A stretch of 64,000 nucleotides of DNA from Rhizobium bangladeshense (GCF_017357245.1 NZ_CP071612.1:2297001-2361000), one strand, 5' to 3'. Shown: positions 1 through 11,273, counted from the first letter of the stretch. Notes: generated from the sequence alone by a model not told the origin. Translations and numbers: made by a program.

Positions 1-205
1 CATCGAGCGGCGGCACGCGCACCGTCTGGCCGGGCTGCACGCGTGCATCCGATTTCACGCGCCCGCCGTCAACGCGGATCTGGCCGGAGCGCAGCAGCTT
101 CTGCAGCGGCCCGAATCCGAGCCCCGGAAAATGCACCTTGAACCAGCGATCGAGCCGCATGCCCGCCTCATCAGGTTCAACTTTGATATGTTCTATGCCA
201 GCCAT
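1..205 (-). CDS. RluC/RluD-family pseudouridine synthase, N-terminal fragment
   Basis: Only the first 68 codons are inside the window; the gene continues past position 1. The start is ATG at 205, reading MAGIEHIKVEPDEAG. An S4 RNA-binding domain follows (RLDRWF, then LLRSGQIRVDGGRV), which in this family holds the rRNA while a downstream catalytic domain isomerises uridine. The catalytic part is not visible, so the choice between RluC and RluD rests on the N-terminus only. The next gene on the same strand is crcB, with an 87-base gap. Confidence 0.8.
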   Translation of the reverse strand, partial: MAGIEHIKVEPDEAGMRLDRWFKVHFPGLGFGPLQKLLRSGQIRVDGGRVKSDARVQPGQTVRVPPLD

Positions 206-259
206 GATTAGTCTTTCGGAAATTGCAGCGCGGGCCAAGCCGGCGTTCTTGCCGCAGCC

Positions 260-292
260 TTAGAGCATTTTCATGCAAAACGGAAACCGGAA
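260..292. repeat. Possible dispersed rhizobial intergenic repeat
   Basis: The gap between crcB and the pseudouridine synthase gene holds TTAGAGCATTTT followed by a CGGAAACCGG palindromic block. I recall similar AGAGCATTTTC...CGGAAACCGG strings recurring between genes in Rhizobium genomes. That is memory of the genus; a second copy is not visible in this window. Confidence 0.35.
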
Positions 293-670
293 TCAGACCA
301 AGGCACGCATGATGGCGAGGCCCGCGAAGACTGCCACCATCGAAAGGCCGACGCTGGCTGCCACGTAGATGCCGCCGGCAACAGCCTCGCCGCGCTCGAA
401 GAGCGAGATGGCGTCGAGCGAAAAGGCCGAGAAGGTGGTGAAGCCGCCGAGAAAGCCGGTGATCAGCAGCAGGCGCAGTTCCAGCGAGGCATTGAACTTC
501 CGCGCGATCAGTTCAGCCAAGACGCCGATGACGAAACAGCCGACGACATTGACGGCGAGAGTGCCCCAGGGGAATGCCGGCCCCATAAGCCTCAGCGCCC
601 ATTGGCCGACAAAATATCTGAGGAGGGAACCGATGGCGCCACCGACGGCGACGAGGAGAGCCTGGATCAT
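293..670 (-). CDS. crcB: Fluoride channel CrcB (Fluc)
   Basis: A 125-residue, very hydrophobic protein with four predicted membrane helices, the usual size and layout of CrcB/Fluc. These form dual-topology dimers in the inner membrane that let fluoride leave the cell. Family signatures seen are GGAIGSLLRY near residue 10, WGTLAVNVVGCF near residues 50-60 and GFLGGFTTFSAF near residues 92-103, the pore-lining Phe/Ser/Thr segment. The start is ATG at 670. I saw no fluoride riboswitch upstream. It sits 87 bases before the pseudouridine synthase gene on the same strand and may be cotranscribed with it. Confidence 0.93.
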   Translation of the reverse strand: MIQALLVAVGGAIGSLLRYFVGQWALRLMGPAFPWGTLAVNVVGCFVIGVLAELIARKFNASLELRLLLITGFLGGFTTFSAFSLDAISLFERGEAVAGGIYVAASVGLSMVAVFAGLAIMRALV

Positions 671-781
671 GGGCGGGATATCCCAGTTTGAGCGATCGTG
701 ACGGAATAAATTCTTTCAATTCAGTAAAATGCCAGCGGTTTTCTTATGCCCGTGCCAAGATCCTGTCGATACTGTGCCGGC

Positions 782-1048
782 ATGACCCAGCTCCTGTCCA
801 TTTCGGCAAGCACCGCCGCCATTGCTTTGGAATCGCTGAGAATACCGCAGCGTGTTGCGACGAGCACCGCCGCGCGCGAAGCGCGACGTCTCGCCGACCG
901 GCAATTGAGGGCCGAAGGCACTGAGGGGATCGACGATCCCGCCAGCATTATCCAGTCGACGGAAGTAGCACTCGACCTGATGGAAAAGGGCAATCGCCAG
1001 CCCCAGGCAGGTCTCAAGCAGGCACTGCAATCCTACGAGGACGTCTGA
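782..1048 (+). CDS. Small hypothetical protein
   Basis: An 88-codon frame beginning MTQLLSISAS. Without it the gap between crcB and the copper protein would be about 440 bases. Codon choice looks like that of the neighbouring genes, with C or G in most third positions. There is no clear ribosome-binding site, and an upstream ATG at 746 would add 12 residues. The protein is mostly helical in character (Ala, Arg, Gln and Glu rich) with no signal peptide or membrane helix. I do not recognise the family. It could be a chance frame; a frame on the opposite strand overlaps it but has poorer codon use. Confidence 0.42.
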   Translation: MTQLLSISASTAAIALESLRIPQRVATSTAAREARRLADRQLRAEGTEGIDDPASIIQSTEVALDLMEKGNRQPQAGLKQALQSYEDV

Positions 1049-1110
1049 GGCAATCGCCATTCCGGCGAAAAACCCTCCCCGCGGGCCTCTCTGCGTCAAC
1101 CGGCCCGTGC

Positions 1111-2112
1111 TCACTTGCCTTGTGCCGAAAGTACCTGCAGCACCAGGTCGACCTTACCGGCCTTTTCGAAGGTCAGCGTCACCGGCACTGTGTCGCCCTG
1201 CTTAAACGGCGTCTTTACCTTCTGGAACATGAGATGCAGATTGCCGGGCTCCAGCTTCACTGTTTCGCCCGCGGCAATGGCGATGCCGTCCTTCAATTGG
1301 CGCATCCGCATGACATTGTCCTTGGTCACCATCTCATGGATCTGAACCTCGCCTGCGGCCGGCGACGCTACCGATAGCAGTCGATCATCCATCTTGCCGT
1401 TGTTTTTCACGGTGAAAAACCCACCGCCGACCGGCTGGCCCGGCAGCATCGCCTTGGCGAAGGCGCCGGAGATCTCAAGATCGCCGGCCTTGGCGGTTTC
1501 GTTAGGCGGCGCTGTCGATGTCGCTGACATCTCCATGCCGGTATTACCGGTCATGTCCATCCCGGCCATGTCGTCGTGGTCATGCCCGTGACCCTCCCTA
1601 GCAACAATCTTCAGGAGAGGCGCCGGACTTTTAAGGTTATGCGCATCGCCACCTTCCCTAGCCACCTGATCCCAAGCCTCGACCGCGTCGCCGCACATCT
1701 GCGTCACCGGAAAGGCAAGAAAGGTCCCGGCCTCGACGCCAGAAACCTTACCTTGAATGACGAAAGTATCGTAGAAATCGTCGGAAAGATTGCCGCTCTT
1801 CCAGCGTATCTCGACCGCACCGGCCTTCACCTTGTCGCCGTGATTGTCGTAGGTCTTCTGGTAATCGCCCTTGAGCACTTCGAGTTCCCATCCCGCTTTC
1901 GGCTGCGGCTTGGCGAAAACGAAGCCTTCCGGAAGCTTGACCCGCACTTCCGTGGTCGCCTTGCCGTCACAACCATGCGGCACCTGCAGCGTGGCAAGAA
2001 TGGTGCTGTCCTGCGTCGCCTGCTTGTCGAGGAAGCTCACATGCGCTTCGGCGCCGGCAAAGGCAGTTGCGGAAATCAGGGTGGCAAGCCCAAACGTCTT
2101 GATTGTTTTCAT
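1111..2112 (-). CDS. YcnI (DUF1775) - PCu(A)C copper chaperone fusion
   Basis: A 333-residue exported protein joining two copper-binding families. The start is taken as the ATG at 2112 (MKTIKTFGL), directly followed by a signal peptide; an in-frame ATG at 2169 would put 19 polar residues before it. Cleavage after AEA would leave His at the mature N-terminus (HVSF), the position that binds Cu(II) in YcnI. The YcnI/DUF1775 domain covers about residues 24-165. A His/Met-rich linker follows (GHGHDHDDMAGMDM). The C-terminal part is a PCu(A)C domain, with HEM, MRM and HLMF as candidate methionine/histidine ligands. PCu(A)C proteins deliver copper to cytochrome oxidase. The gene probably shares a transcript with the upstream gene at 2185. 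Confidence 0.87.
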   Translation of the reverse strand: MKTIKTFGLATLISATAFAGAEAHVSFLDKQATQDSTILATLQVPHGCDGKATTEVRVKLPEGFVFAKPQPKAGWELEVLKGDYQKTYDNHGDKVKAGAVEIRWKSGNLSDDFYDTFVIQGKVSGVEAGTFLAFPVTQMCGDAVEAWDQVAREGGDAHNLKSPAPLLKIVAREGHGHDHDDMAGMDMTGNTGMEMSATSTAPPNETAKAGDLEISGAFAKAMLPGQPVGGGFFTVKNNGKMDDRLLSVASPAAGEVQIHEMVTKDNVMRMRQLKDGIAIAAGETVKLEPGNLHLMFQKVKTPFKQGDTVPVTLTFEKAGKVDLVLQVLSAQGK

Positions 2113-2184
2113 CGGAAATCTCCTCGCCGGCTGCGAACTTCTTTGGGACGAACCGGCATGCTGCGTCATGGATTAGGAGGCAGA

Positions 2185-2565
2185 TCAGGCGAGGATGGGA
2201 GGCGCGCGGGAATTCGGGCGGCTGACGGTGCCTGCCCCGGCAATCGCGGCTGTTTCGATCGGTGAATTGGTCAGCGAGGCGAGCTTGCGCTCCAACCATG
2301 AACCTTCATCCGGCGTCGGCAGGATCACCGAGGCGGACAGCCGGCAGGCTTCGCAATTCGGCTTGAAAACAACGGTCTTGCCGTGGGCCTCCTTTACGGT
2401 GACGCAGAGCGAGGCAAAGGTGCCGTCTGGCAGCATATAGGCCGCAGCATCATAACCATCGGAAGCGGCAGCCTGCGGCACCTGATGGGCAAAGCCGAGC
2501 AAAAGCAGGCTCAATGCGCAAAGCATGCGCAGGAAGAGCGTCGCTTTCAGTCCGGTCCGCCGCAT
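2185..2565 (-). CDS. Small exported CxxC protein, DUF2946-like
   Basis: A 126-residue protein starting at ATG 2565 behind a good AAGGGGAT ribosome-binding site. An upstream in-frame start at 2664 lacks one. Residues 1-35 form a signal peptide or membrane anchor (LCALSLLLLGFAHQ). The mature part holds PNCEACRL, a CxxC that could bind metal or form a disulfide. Size, signal and CxxC fit the small DUF2946-type proteins often found beside copper genes. It lies 72 bases upstream of the YcnI-PCuAC fusion on the same strand, so a shared role in periplasmic copper handling is likely but inferred. Confidence 0.7.
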   Translation of the reverse strand: MRRTGLKATLFLRMLCALSLLLLGFAHQVPQAAASDGYDAAAYMLPDGTFASLCVTVKEAHGKTVVFKPNCEACRLSASVILPTPDEGSWLERKLASLTNSPIETAAIAGAGTVSRPNSRAPPILA

Positions 2566-2691
2566 GAGATCCCCTTCAACAGCATGTCGCGATAGCCGGT
2601 TTCCTTGCCGAATGCAAAAGCAGATTTGCCTCAGATCCCGGCTTGCACCTGAGTATGGCGACAAAAATTTGTCAGGTCACGACATTTGGTC

Positions 2692-2719
2692 TTGCCAAGC
2701 GCCACACCCGCCGGATAAT
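2692..2719 (+). promoter_or_regulatory. Candidate promoter of the gcv operon
   Basis: TTGCCA at 2692-2697 and GATAAT at 2714-2719 are separated by 16 bases, a fair sigma-70-type match. The site lies just upstream of the first riboswitch base pairs, so a transcript starting near 2726 would carry the whole aptamer. No other -10-like sequence sits as well in this gap. Confidence 0.45.
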
Positions 2720-2732
2720 TGCGCCAACCCTG

Positions 2733-2897
2733 TTGGGAGAATCCGGTGCTTTTGCCACCGGTGCCGAAGGAGCAACCGCCCCGGAAACTCTCAGGCCAAA
2801 GGACCAGCAAGGGGCAGACGGAACTCTGGAGAGAAGCGTTCTCGAAACGCTCGCCGAAGGGATAACAATCTCAGGCGTCAAGGACAGAGGGGCTCAG
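2733..2897 (+). ncRNA. Tandem glycine riboswitch
   Basis: Two aptamers in a row show the conserved glycine-riboswitch blocks. Aptamer 1 has GGGAGA (2735), GCCGAAGGAGCAA (from about 2763), CTCAGGC and AAAGGACC. It closes with CTCTGGAGAG near 2824-2833. Aptamer 2 has GCCGAAGG, CTCAGGC (near 2870) and GGACAGAGGGG (near 2882). The short linker between aptamers is typical. The element ends about 75 bases before the gcvT start. In this family glycine binding generally turns the glycine-cleavage genes on. The space before gcvT holds no obvious U-rich terminator, so control could be at translation. Confidence 0.95.
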
Positions 2898-2972
2898 GAG
2901 AGAAGCGCGCAGCCGCGCCTTCAGATTTGAGCCCGCGCCTTTTCAACAAGGCGCAAACCCCGGAGGCGTCGT

Positions 2973-4109
2973 TTGGACGATACTGCTGCCCTTAAGAAAA
3001 CCCCGCTGCATGCCCTGCATCTGTCGCTCGGCGCCCGCATGGTGCCGTTTGCGGGCTACGACATGCCGGTGCAATATCCCGCAGGCGTGATGAAGGAGCA
3101 TCTTCATACCCGCACCGAGGCCGGCCTGTTCGATGTCTCGCATATGGGCCAGATCATCGTGAAGGCGAAGTCGGGCACTTACGAGGATGCGGCGCTGGCG
3201 CTCGAAAGCCTGGTGCCGGTCGATATTCTCGGGCTGGCCGAAGGCCGACAGCGCTATGGCTTCTTCACCGACGATACCGGCGGCATTCTCGACGATCTGA
3301 TGATCACCCATGTCGACGACCACCTTTTCGTCGTCGTCAACGCCGCCTGCAAGGAGGCCGATCTCGCCCATCTGCAGGCCAATATCGGCGACCAGTGCGA
3401 CATCACCCTTCTGAACCGCGCTTTGATCGCGTTGCAGGGGCCGCGCGCGGTCGAGGTTCTCGCCGAACTCTGGGCCGACGTCGCGGCGATGAAATTCATG
3501 GACGTGCGCCACTGCCGCCTGCACGACATTTCCTGCCTGGTCTCGCGCTCCGGCTATAGCGGCGAGGACGGCTTCGAAATCTCCATCCCGGCTGATAAGG
3601 CCGAAGATGTCGCCATGCGGTTGCTCGAACATCCCGACGTCCAGGCGATCGGCCTCGGCGCGCGCGATTCGCTGCGCCTGGAAGCAGGCCTCTGCCTTTA
3701 CGGCAACGATATCGACACGACCACCTCGCCGGTCGAGGCGGCCCTCGAATGGGCGATGCAGAAGGCAAGGCGCGCAGGCGGCGCGCGGGCCGGCGGTTTC
3801 CCCGGCTCCGGCCGCATCCTCTCCGAACTCGAAAATGGGGCAGCCCGCCGCCGTGTCGGCCTGAAACCGGAAGGCAAGGCGCCGGTGCGCGGCCATGCCA
3901 AGCTCTACGCCGATGCCGAGGGCAAGACCGAAATCGGCGAAGTCACTTCAGGCGGCTTCGGCCCGAGCGTCGAAGGTCCCGTCGCCATGGGCTACCTGCC
4001 GATCTCCCATGCTGCGGTAGGCAACCAAGTCTATGCCGAAGTGCGCGGCAAGTTCCTGCCCGTCACCGTCTCTGCCCTGCCCTTCGTTACGCCGACCTAC
4101 AAACGCTGA
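2973..4109 (+). CDS. gcvT: Aminomethyltransferase, glycine cleavage T protein
   Basis: A 378-residue protein. T protein moves the methylene group from aminomethyl-lipoyl-GcvH to tetrahydrofolate, releasing ammonia. The start is TTG at 2973: it gives [12 protein letters not shown] and has CGGAGG at 2961-2966. Family motifs visible are [10 protein letters not shown] near residue 27, DVSHMGQ near residue 54, the [15 protein letters not shown] folate-pocket stretch in the middle and the [14 protein letters not shown]-terminal motif. It is the first gene of gcvT-gcvH-gcvP, behind the glycine riboswitch. Confidence 0.97.
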   Translation: MDDTAALKKTPLHALHLSLGARMVPFAGYDMPVQYPAGVMKEHLHTRTEAGLFDVSHMGQIIVKAKSGTYEDAALALESLVPVDILGLAEGRQRYGFFTDDTGGILDDLMITHVDDHLFVVVNAACKEADLAHLQANIGDQCDITLLNRALIALQGPRAVEVLAELWADVAAMKFMDVRHCRLHDISCLVSRSGYSGEDGFEISIPADKAEDVAMRLLEHPDVQAIGLGARDSLRLEAGLCLYGNDIDTTTSPVEAALEWAMQKARRAGGARAGGFPGSGRILSELENGAARRRVGLKPEGKAPVRGHAKLYADAEGKTEIGEVTSGGFGPSVEGPVAMGYLPISHAAVGNQVYAEVRGKFLPVTVSALPFVTPTYKR

Positions 4110-4135
4110 ACCCGTTTCCCGAAAGGATTTTTTCC

Positions 4136-4497
4136 ATGCTGAAATTTACCGCTGAACATGAATGGCTCGAGCTCGACGGCGATGTCGCAACCGTCGGCAT
4201 CACCACCTATGCCGTCGAACAGCTTGGCGATCTCGTTTTCGTCGAATTGCCCGAAGTCGGCAAGAGCTTCGCCAAGAACGACGATGCGGCGACCGTCGAG
4301 TCTGTCAAGGCAGCCTCCGAGGTTTATTGTCCGCTCGACGGCGAGATCACCGCGGTCAACGAGGCGATCGTCGCCGATCCGTCGCTCATCAATTCCGATC
4401 CTCAAGGCGCCGGCTGGTTCTTCAAGTTGAAGCTCAAGAACCCCGCTGATGCTGACGGCCTGCTCGACGAGGCCGCCTACAAGGAGCTCATCGCGTA

Positions 4498-4498
<1 letters not shown>
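4136..4498 (+). CDS. gcvH: Glycine cleavage system H protein
   Basis: A 120-residue lipoyl carrier that shuttles the aminomethyl group between GcvP, GcvT and the L protein. The start at ATG 4136 follows GAAAGGA at 4121-4127. The lipoylation lysine is Lys58 in [10 protein letters not shown], flanked by the family's [12 protein letters not shown] and GWFFKLKL motifs. Its stop codon shares one base with the gcvP start (TAATG), so the two are translationally coupled. No L-protein gene lies in the window; dihydrolipoamide dehydrogenase is normally shared with other complexes. Confidence 0.98.
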
Positions 4499-7362
<2,864 letters not shown>

Positions 7363-7376
7363 CATGAAGTCCGCAA

Positions 7377-7402
7377 GCCCCTCCCGCCAGTGCGGGAGGG
7401 GC
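7377..7402 (+). terminator. Hairpin after gcvP
   Basis: A perfect 11-bp inverted repeat (GCCCCTCCCGC / GCGGGAGGGGC) with a four-base loop begins 14 bases after the gcvP stop. No T-run follows, so it may stop transcription only weakly or protect the 3' end of the gcv mRNA. The remaining space to the muramidase gene, about 170 bases, shows nothing I recognise. Confidence 0.6.
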
Positions 7403-7574
7403 CGCCTGCAGTTCGGCCGTTCATGCGCCGCACGGGCTCGACCCGACGCAGCCATTCCGTAGCACGCGATTCAAATTCAATCTTTCTTAGCAAGTCTCTG
7501 TTAGCAATTCGAAATGGGCGGTTTCCATTCATCATGGATGTTGCCGTCGATCTCTGTTTTGCGTGCGGGTTCCT

Positions 7575-8615
7575 ATGCGTCCATCGGCTGTGCCAGCAAT
7601 TCTCCTCGCCACCCTGATCCTGTCGGGATGCGCCGCAAGTTCCGGCGCCGAAGATGTGCTCAGCCCTGTGCCTTCTGCGGAAACCACCAATGCGATCACG
7701 AAGCCGAGCGGCCCGATTCCGGCTGCTGCCGTGGGTGGTCCTGTCCCGCAGGCAAGCAAGCCGCAGCAGGCGTTGAGCTGGACCGGATCGGTTCCGGAGC
7801 CGCAGGCGCTCGTGCCGGCAGACGGGGCGGTCGGCATGCCGATGCCGACGGAACGCCCCGTTGCGATGCTTATGCCCGAGAATCCGGGGATCGCCCCCGA
7901 TGCCGGACCGAAATCGCCGACACGCTCGCGAATCTACGGCCACCGCTTCGGTGATGCCAAGCCGATCAATTTCGGCAAGATTTCGCCGAGAAAGCTTGCC
8001 GTGCATGGCGTCGACGTCTCGCGCTGGCAGGGCGAGATCGACTGGGAGACGCTGCGAAAGCAAGGTGCGAACTTCGTCTACATAAAGGCAACGGATGGTG
8101 GCGATCACCTCGATCCGATGTTCAAGAAGAACTGGCGCCGCGCCAGGGAGGCCGGACTGAAGCACGGCGCCTATCACTTCTTCTACTGGTGCCGAACTGC
8201 CGGCGAACAGGCCGACTGGTTCATTCGCAATGTGCCAAAGGAAGCCAACGCGCTTCCGCCTGTTATCGACGTCGAATGGAACGGCGAGTCGAGATGCAAG
8301 CAAAGAATCTCTCGCAAGCGCGTCCTGGAGAAGATGCAGGTGTTCCTGGATAAGGTGGAACGCCATTATGGGCAGCGTCCGATCATCTACACCGCGCCGG
8401 ACTTTTACCGCGACAATTTGAAGGGCGAGCTGCTCGATTATCCCTTCTGGCTGCGATCGGTAGCCGCCCACCCCTCCAAGGTCTATCCCGGCCGCAAGTG
8501 GGTCTTCTGGCAGTATTCCGGCTCCGGCCTCTCCGACGGCGTCGATGGCAAGATCGACCTCAACGTCTTTAACGGCAGCGAAAGCGACTGGCACGACTGG
8601 GTGGCGTCTCGATAG
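7575..8615 (+). CDS. GH25 muramidase-like lipoprotein
   Basis: A 346-residue lipoprotein counted from the ATG at 7575; a GTG at 7563 would add four residues, and neither start has a strong ribosome site. The lipobox is LILSGCAAS, so the protein should be lipid-anchored. Residues about 25-140 form a low-complexity Pro/Ala-rich spacer. The rest is a glycoside hydrolase family 25 domain. It has HGVDVSRWQG with the N-terminal acidic residue, FVYIKATDGG, and DVEWNG with the paired catalytic acids. GH25 enzymes cut peptidoglycan between MurNAc and GlcNAc. It stands alone after the gcv operon. Confidence 0.87.
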   Translation: MRPSAVPAILLATLILSGCAASSGAEDVLSPVPSAETTNAITKPSGPIPAAAVGGPVPQASKPQQALSWTGSVPEPQALVPADGAVGMPMPTERPVAMLMPENPGIAPDAGPKSPTRSRIYGHRFGDAKPINFGKISPRKLAVHGVDVSRWQGEIDWETLRKQGANFVYIKATDGGDHLDPMFKKNWRRAREAGLKHGAYHFFYWCRTAGEQADWFIRNVPKEANALPPVIDVEWNGESRCKQRISRKRVLEKMQVFLDKVERHYGQRPIIYTAPDFYRDNLKGELLDYPFWLRSVAAHPSKVYPGRKWVFWQYSGSGLSDGVDGKIDLNVFNGSESDWHDWVASR

Positions 8616-8770
8616 CAGGCCGGCTCATATTCCTCCGTCTTGTCCCAGTTCGAGACAGGAAGGTGGCACGAACCCCGCGCTTGCCCATCTTTTGCTAACG
8701 CAACGCCTTCAGCATTCCCTAAATCATTGCAGATACAAGCGTACCATCCAGACGCTTTAGGAAACGGCTG

Positions 8771-9073
8771 ATGAGCATATCGGGCATCACCAACACTGCT
8801 CTTTCGGGTATGCGGGCGCAGACGGCGCGGGTCGGCGCGATCGCCAACAACATCGCAAACAGCAGCACGCCCGATTACGCCAGGCTCAACACCAGCCTCA
8901 CCTCCACCGAGCCAGGCGTTCGAGCCATAGTCGAGCCCACGACGCTGAATGTTGATCTCGCCAACGAGCTGACCGCCATGATCGAAGCCGAGCAGAGCCA
9001 CAAGGCGAACGCCGCGGTCTTCGACACCGGCGCCGATATTTGGGAAATGCTGATGAGCATCAAGCGCGACTAA
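8771..9073 (+). CDS. Mini flagellar basal-body rod-like protein
   Basis: A 100-residue protein with the two end motifs of flagellar rod proteins and nothing between. The N-terminus (about residues 1-35) has the Flg_bb_rod pattern ANNIANSSTPDY. The C-terminus (about 62-100) has DLANELTAMIEAEQSHKANAAVF, the terminal coiled-coil pattern of FlgB/FlgC/FlgG proteins. FlgC itself is nearly 140 residues and has a middle region. No flagellar genes are near. It could be a diverged paralogue, a rod accessory or a non-flagellar relative; its role is unknown. Confidence 0.8.
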   Translation: MSISGITNTALSGMRAQTARVGAIANNIANSSTPDYARLNTSLTSTEPGVRAIVEPTTLNVDLANELTAMIEAEQSHKANAAVFDTGADIWEMLMSIKRD

Positions 9074-9133
9074 GCACGCCGATACTTCATCAGCGATTGG
9101 CTGGCGGAGAATTCTGGTCAGTCCGACCGGCTG

Positions 9134-9526
9134 TCAGGAATGCGCCGGCTCGACCTGGCGCTGTGCAGCGAGGGCCGCGAGGTCAGCGGGCTTCAGCTCG
9201 ACGGATTCGCCGCAGCCGCAGGCCGATGTCTGGTTCGGATTGGTGAAGGTGAAGCCGGAGCGGAGCGTAGTCTGCTCGAAGCCCATTTCGGTGCCGAGAA
9301 GATAAAGCACTGCTGACGGTTCGACCCAGACCTTGGCGCCGTCGCGCTCGATCAGGTCATCCTTGGCATTCGGCTCGGTCACCAGATCGATGGTGTACTC
9401 CATCCCGGCGCAGCCGCCCTTCTTGATGCCGACACGAATGCCCTTGGCGTCCGGTCCGGAATTTCCGACGATCGCCTTGACGCGGGCGGCAGCCCCTTCC
9501 GTCATGCTCATCACTGCAAAGCCCAT
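9134..9526 (-). CDS. sufA: A-type iron-sulfur carrier SufA
   Basis: A 130-residue A-type carrier and the last gene of the suf operon. It holds the three conserved cysteines: one in GIKKGGCAGMEY and the pair in SACGCGESVE near the C-terminus. These bind the cluster passed on from the SufBCD scaffold. The start is the ATG at 9526 (MGFAVMS), nine bases after AAGGAG; the upstream ATG at 9535 abuts that site and is unlikely. It lies 112 bases after the sufT/sufX gene. Confidence 0.95.
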   Translation of the reverse strand: MGFAVMSMTEGAAARVKAIVGNSGPDAKGIRVGIKKGGCAGMEYTIDLVTEPNAKDDLIERDGAKVWVEPSAVLYLLGTEMGFEQTTLRSGFTFTNPNQTSACGCGESVELKPADLAALAAQRQVEPAHS

Positions 9527-9638
9527 CGGCTTCATCTCCTTCCACAACCGGGGTCAAGATCCGGTGCTTCGTGCATCAAATGTAGTCGCCCGAGGTAAAC
9601 GGATCAATACCGCGCGTGGTACTGCCTACTAGCGCAGC

Positions 9639-10019
9639 TCAGTACCAGCCGACGGCGACCTGCGCCTCCTCGGACATGCGGTCCGGCGTCCACGGCGGAT
9701 CGAAGGTCATTTCGACCTCGACCCCTGACACGCCTTCGACGGCGCCGACGGCATTCTCCACCCAACCGGGCATCTCGCCGGCAACCGGGCAGCCGGGCGC
9801 GGTCAGCGTCATCATGATCTTCACCATCCGGTCGTCCTCGATATCGATCTTGTAGACCAGACCGAGCTCGAAGATGTCGGCTGGAATTTCCGGATCGTAG
9901 ACGGTTTTCAGCGCGGCGATGACGTCGTCGCTGAGCCGCGCCAGTTCATCGGCCGGGATGCTCGAATGCACGATGCCTTCGCGCACGTCGATCTTCTGTT
10001 CGCTTTCGTCCAGGCTCAT
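9639..10019 (-). CDS. sufT: SUF-associated MIP18/DUF59 protein (SufT, called SufX in rhizobia)
   Basis: A 126-residue DUF59 (MIP18-family) protein. Motifs seen are YDPEIPADIFELGLVY and the LTAPGCPVAG cysteine loop typical of the family, which helps mature Fe-S proteins. A GAGGAG site places the start at ATG 10019 rather than the in-frame GTG at 10028. The gene begins 12 bases after the sufS stop, in the position where rhizobial suf operons carry the gene named sufX. Confidence 0.93.
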   Translation of the reverse strand: MSLDESEQKIDVREGIVHSSIPADELARLSDDVIAALKTVYDPEIPADIFELGLVYKIDIEDDRMVKIMMTLTAPGCPVAGEMPGWVENAVGAVEGVSGVEVEMTFDPPWTPDRMSEEAQVAVGWY

Positions 10020-10031
10020 CACGGACACTCC

Positions 10032-11273
10032 TCAGGCAAAGAACTTGCGCGCATAATCAAGCGCATCGGCCAGGGCATCGACCTCGGCGCGGGTATTGTA
10101 CATGCCGAACGATGCACGGCATGTGGAGGTAACGCCGAAACGTTTCAAGAGCGGCATGGCGCAATGCGTGCCGGCCCGCACAGCAATGCCGTGCCGGTCG
10201 ATCACCATCGAGACGTCATGGGCGTGGATGCCGGCGAGCTCGAAGGAGAAGATGCTGCCCTTGTCGGGCGCTGTCCCGAACATCCGCAGCGAATTGACTG
10301 ACCGAAGGCGCTCGGCCGCGTAAGCCGCGAGATCAGCCTCATGCCGAGCGATCGCCTCACGGCCGATCTGCTCCATATAGTCGAGCGCGTAACCGAGCCC
10401 GATCGCCTGCACGATCGGCGGCGTGCCGGCCTCGAAGCGATGCGGCGGATCGTTATAGGTTACAGCGTCCTCGGCGACTTCAAAGATCATTTCGCCGCCG
10501 CCTTGGAATGGACGCATCTGCGAGAGCCGTTCCTTCTTGCCGTAGAGCACGCCGATGCCGGACGGGCCATAGAGCTTGTGGCCGGTCATGACGTACCAGT
10601 CGCAATCGATGTCCTGCACGTCCACCGGCAGGTGCACGGCGCCCTGGCTGCCGTCGATCAGCACGGGAATACCGCGTTCATGGGCGATGCGGCAGACTTC
10701 CTTGACGGGAACGATCGTGCCGAGCGCATTCGACATATGGGTGATGGCGACGAGCTTGGTGCGCTCCGTCAGGCTCTTCTCGAAATCCTCGATATGAAAG
10801 GCGCCTTCGTCATCGACCGGCACCCAGACCAACTTGGCGCCCTGCCGCTCGCGAATGAAATGCCAGGGCACGATGTTCGAGTGGTGCTCCATGATCGTCA
10901 GAACGATCTCGTCACCCTCGCCAATCTCTGGCATGCCCCAGCCATAAGCGACGGTGTTGATTGCCTCCGTCGAATTCTTGGTGAAGACGATGTCGTTGAC
11001 CGAGGGCGCATTGAGGAAGCGGCGGACCTTCTCGCGTGCCGCCTCATAGGCATCCGTGGCGGCATTGGAGAGGTAGTGCAGGCCGCGGTGCACATTGGCA
11101 TATTCATGGGCGTAGGCATGCGAGATCGCGTCGATGACCGCCTGCGGCTTCTGCGCGGACGCGCCATTGTCGAGATAGACCAGCGGCTTGCCGTGCACCT
11201 TTTCCGCCAGGATTGGAAAATCCCGGCGGATGGCTTCGACGTCGTACTCAGTGGCCGGCACTATCTTGTCCAT
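10032..11273 (-). CDS. sufS: Cysteine desulfurase SufS (group II)
   Basis: A 413-residue PLP enzyme that removes sulfur from cysteine for Fe-S assembly. The PLP lysine is about Lys233 in TGHKLYGPSG. The persulfide cysteine is about Cys371 in RAGTHCAMPLL, the short active-site loop typical of SufS rather than IscS. Start ATG at 11273, 13 bases after the sufD stop. No SufE is present in the window. A second desulfurase-like gene opens the same operon. Confidence 0.97.
   Translation of the reverse strand: MDKIVPATEYDVEAIRRDFPILAEKVHGKPLVYLDNGASAQKPQAVIDAISHAYAHEYANVHRGLHYLSNAATDAYEAAREKVRRFLNAPSVNDIVFTKNSTEAINTVAYGWGMPEIGEGDEIVLTIMEHHSNIVPWHFIRERQGAKLVWVPVDDEGAFHIEDFEKSLTERTKLVAITHMSNALGTIVPVKEVCRIAHERGIPVLIDGSQGAVHLPVDVQDIDCDWYVMTGHKLYGPSGIGVLYGKKERLSQMRPFQGGGEMIFEVAEDAVTYNDPPHRFEAGTPPIVQAIGLGYALDYMEQIGREAIARHEADLAAYAAERLRSVNSLRMFGTAPDKGSIFSFELAGIHAHDVSMVIDRHGIAVRAGTHCAMPLLKRFGVTSTCRASFGMYNTRAEVDALADALDYARKFFA

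Noticed and set aside
2660..2673. GACAAAAATTTGTC palindrome upstream of gcvT as an operator
   Set aside because: It is a short AT palindrome 30 bases above the candidate -35 with no second copy or known match.
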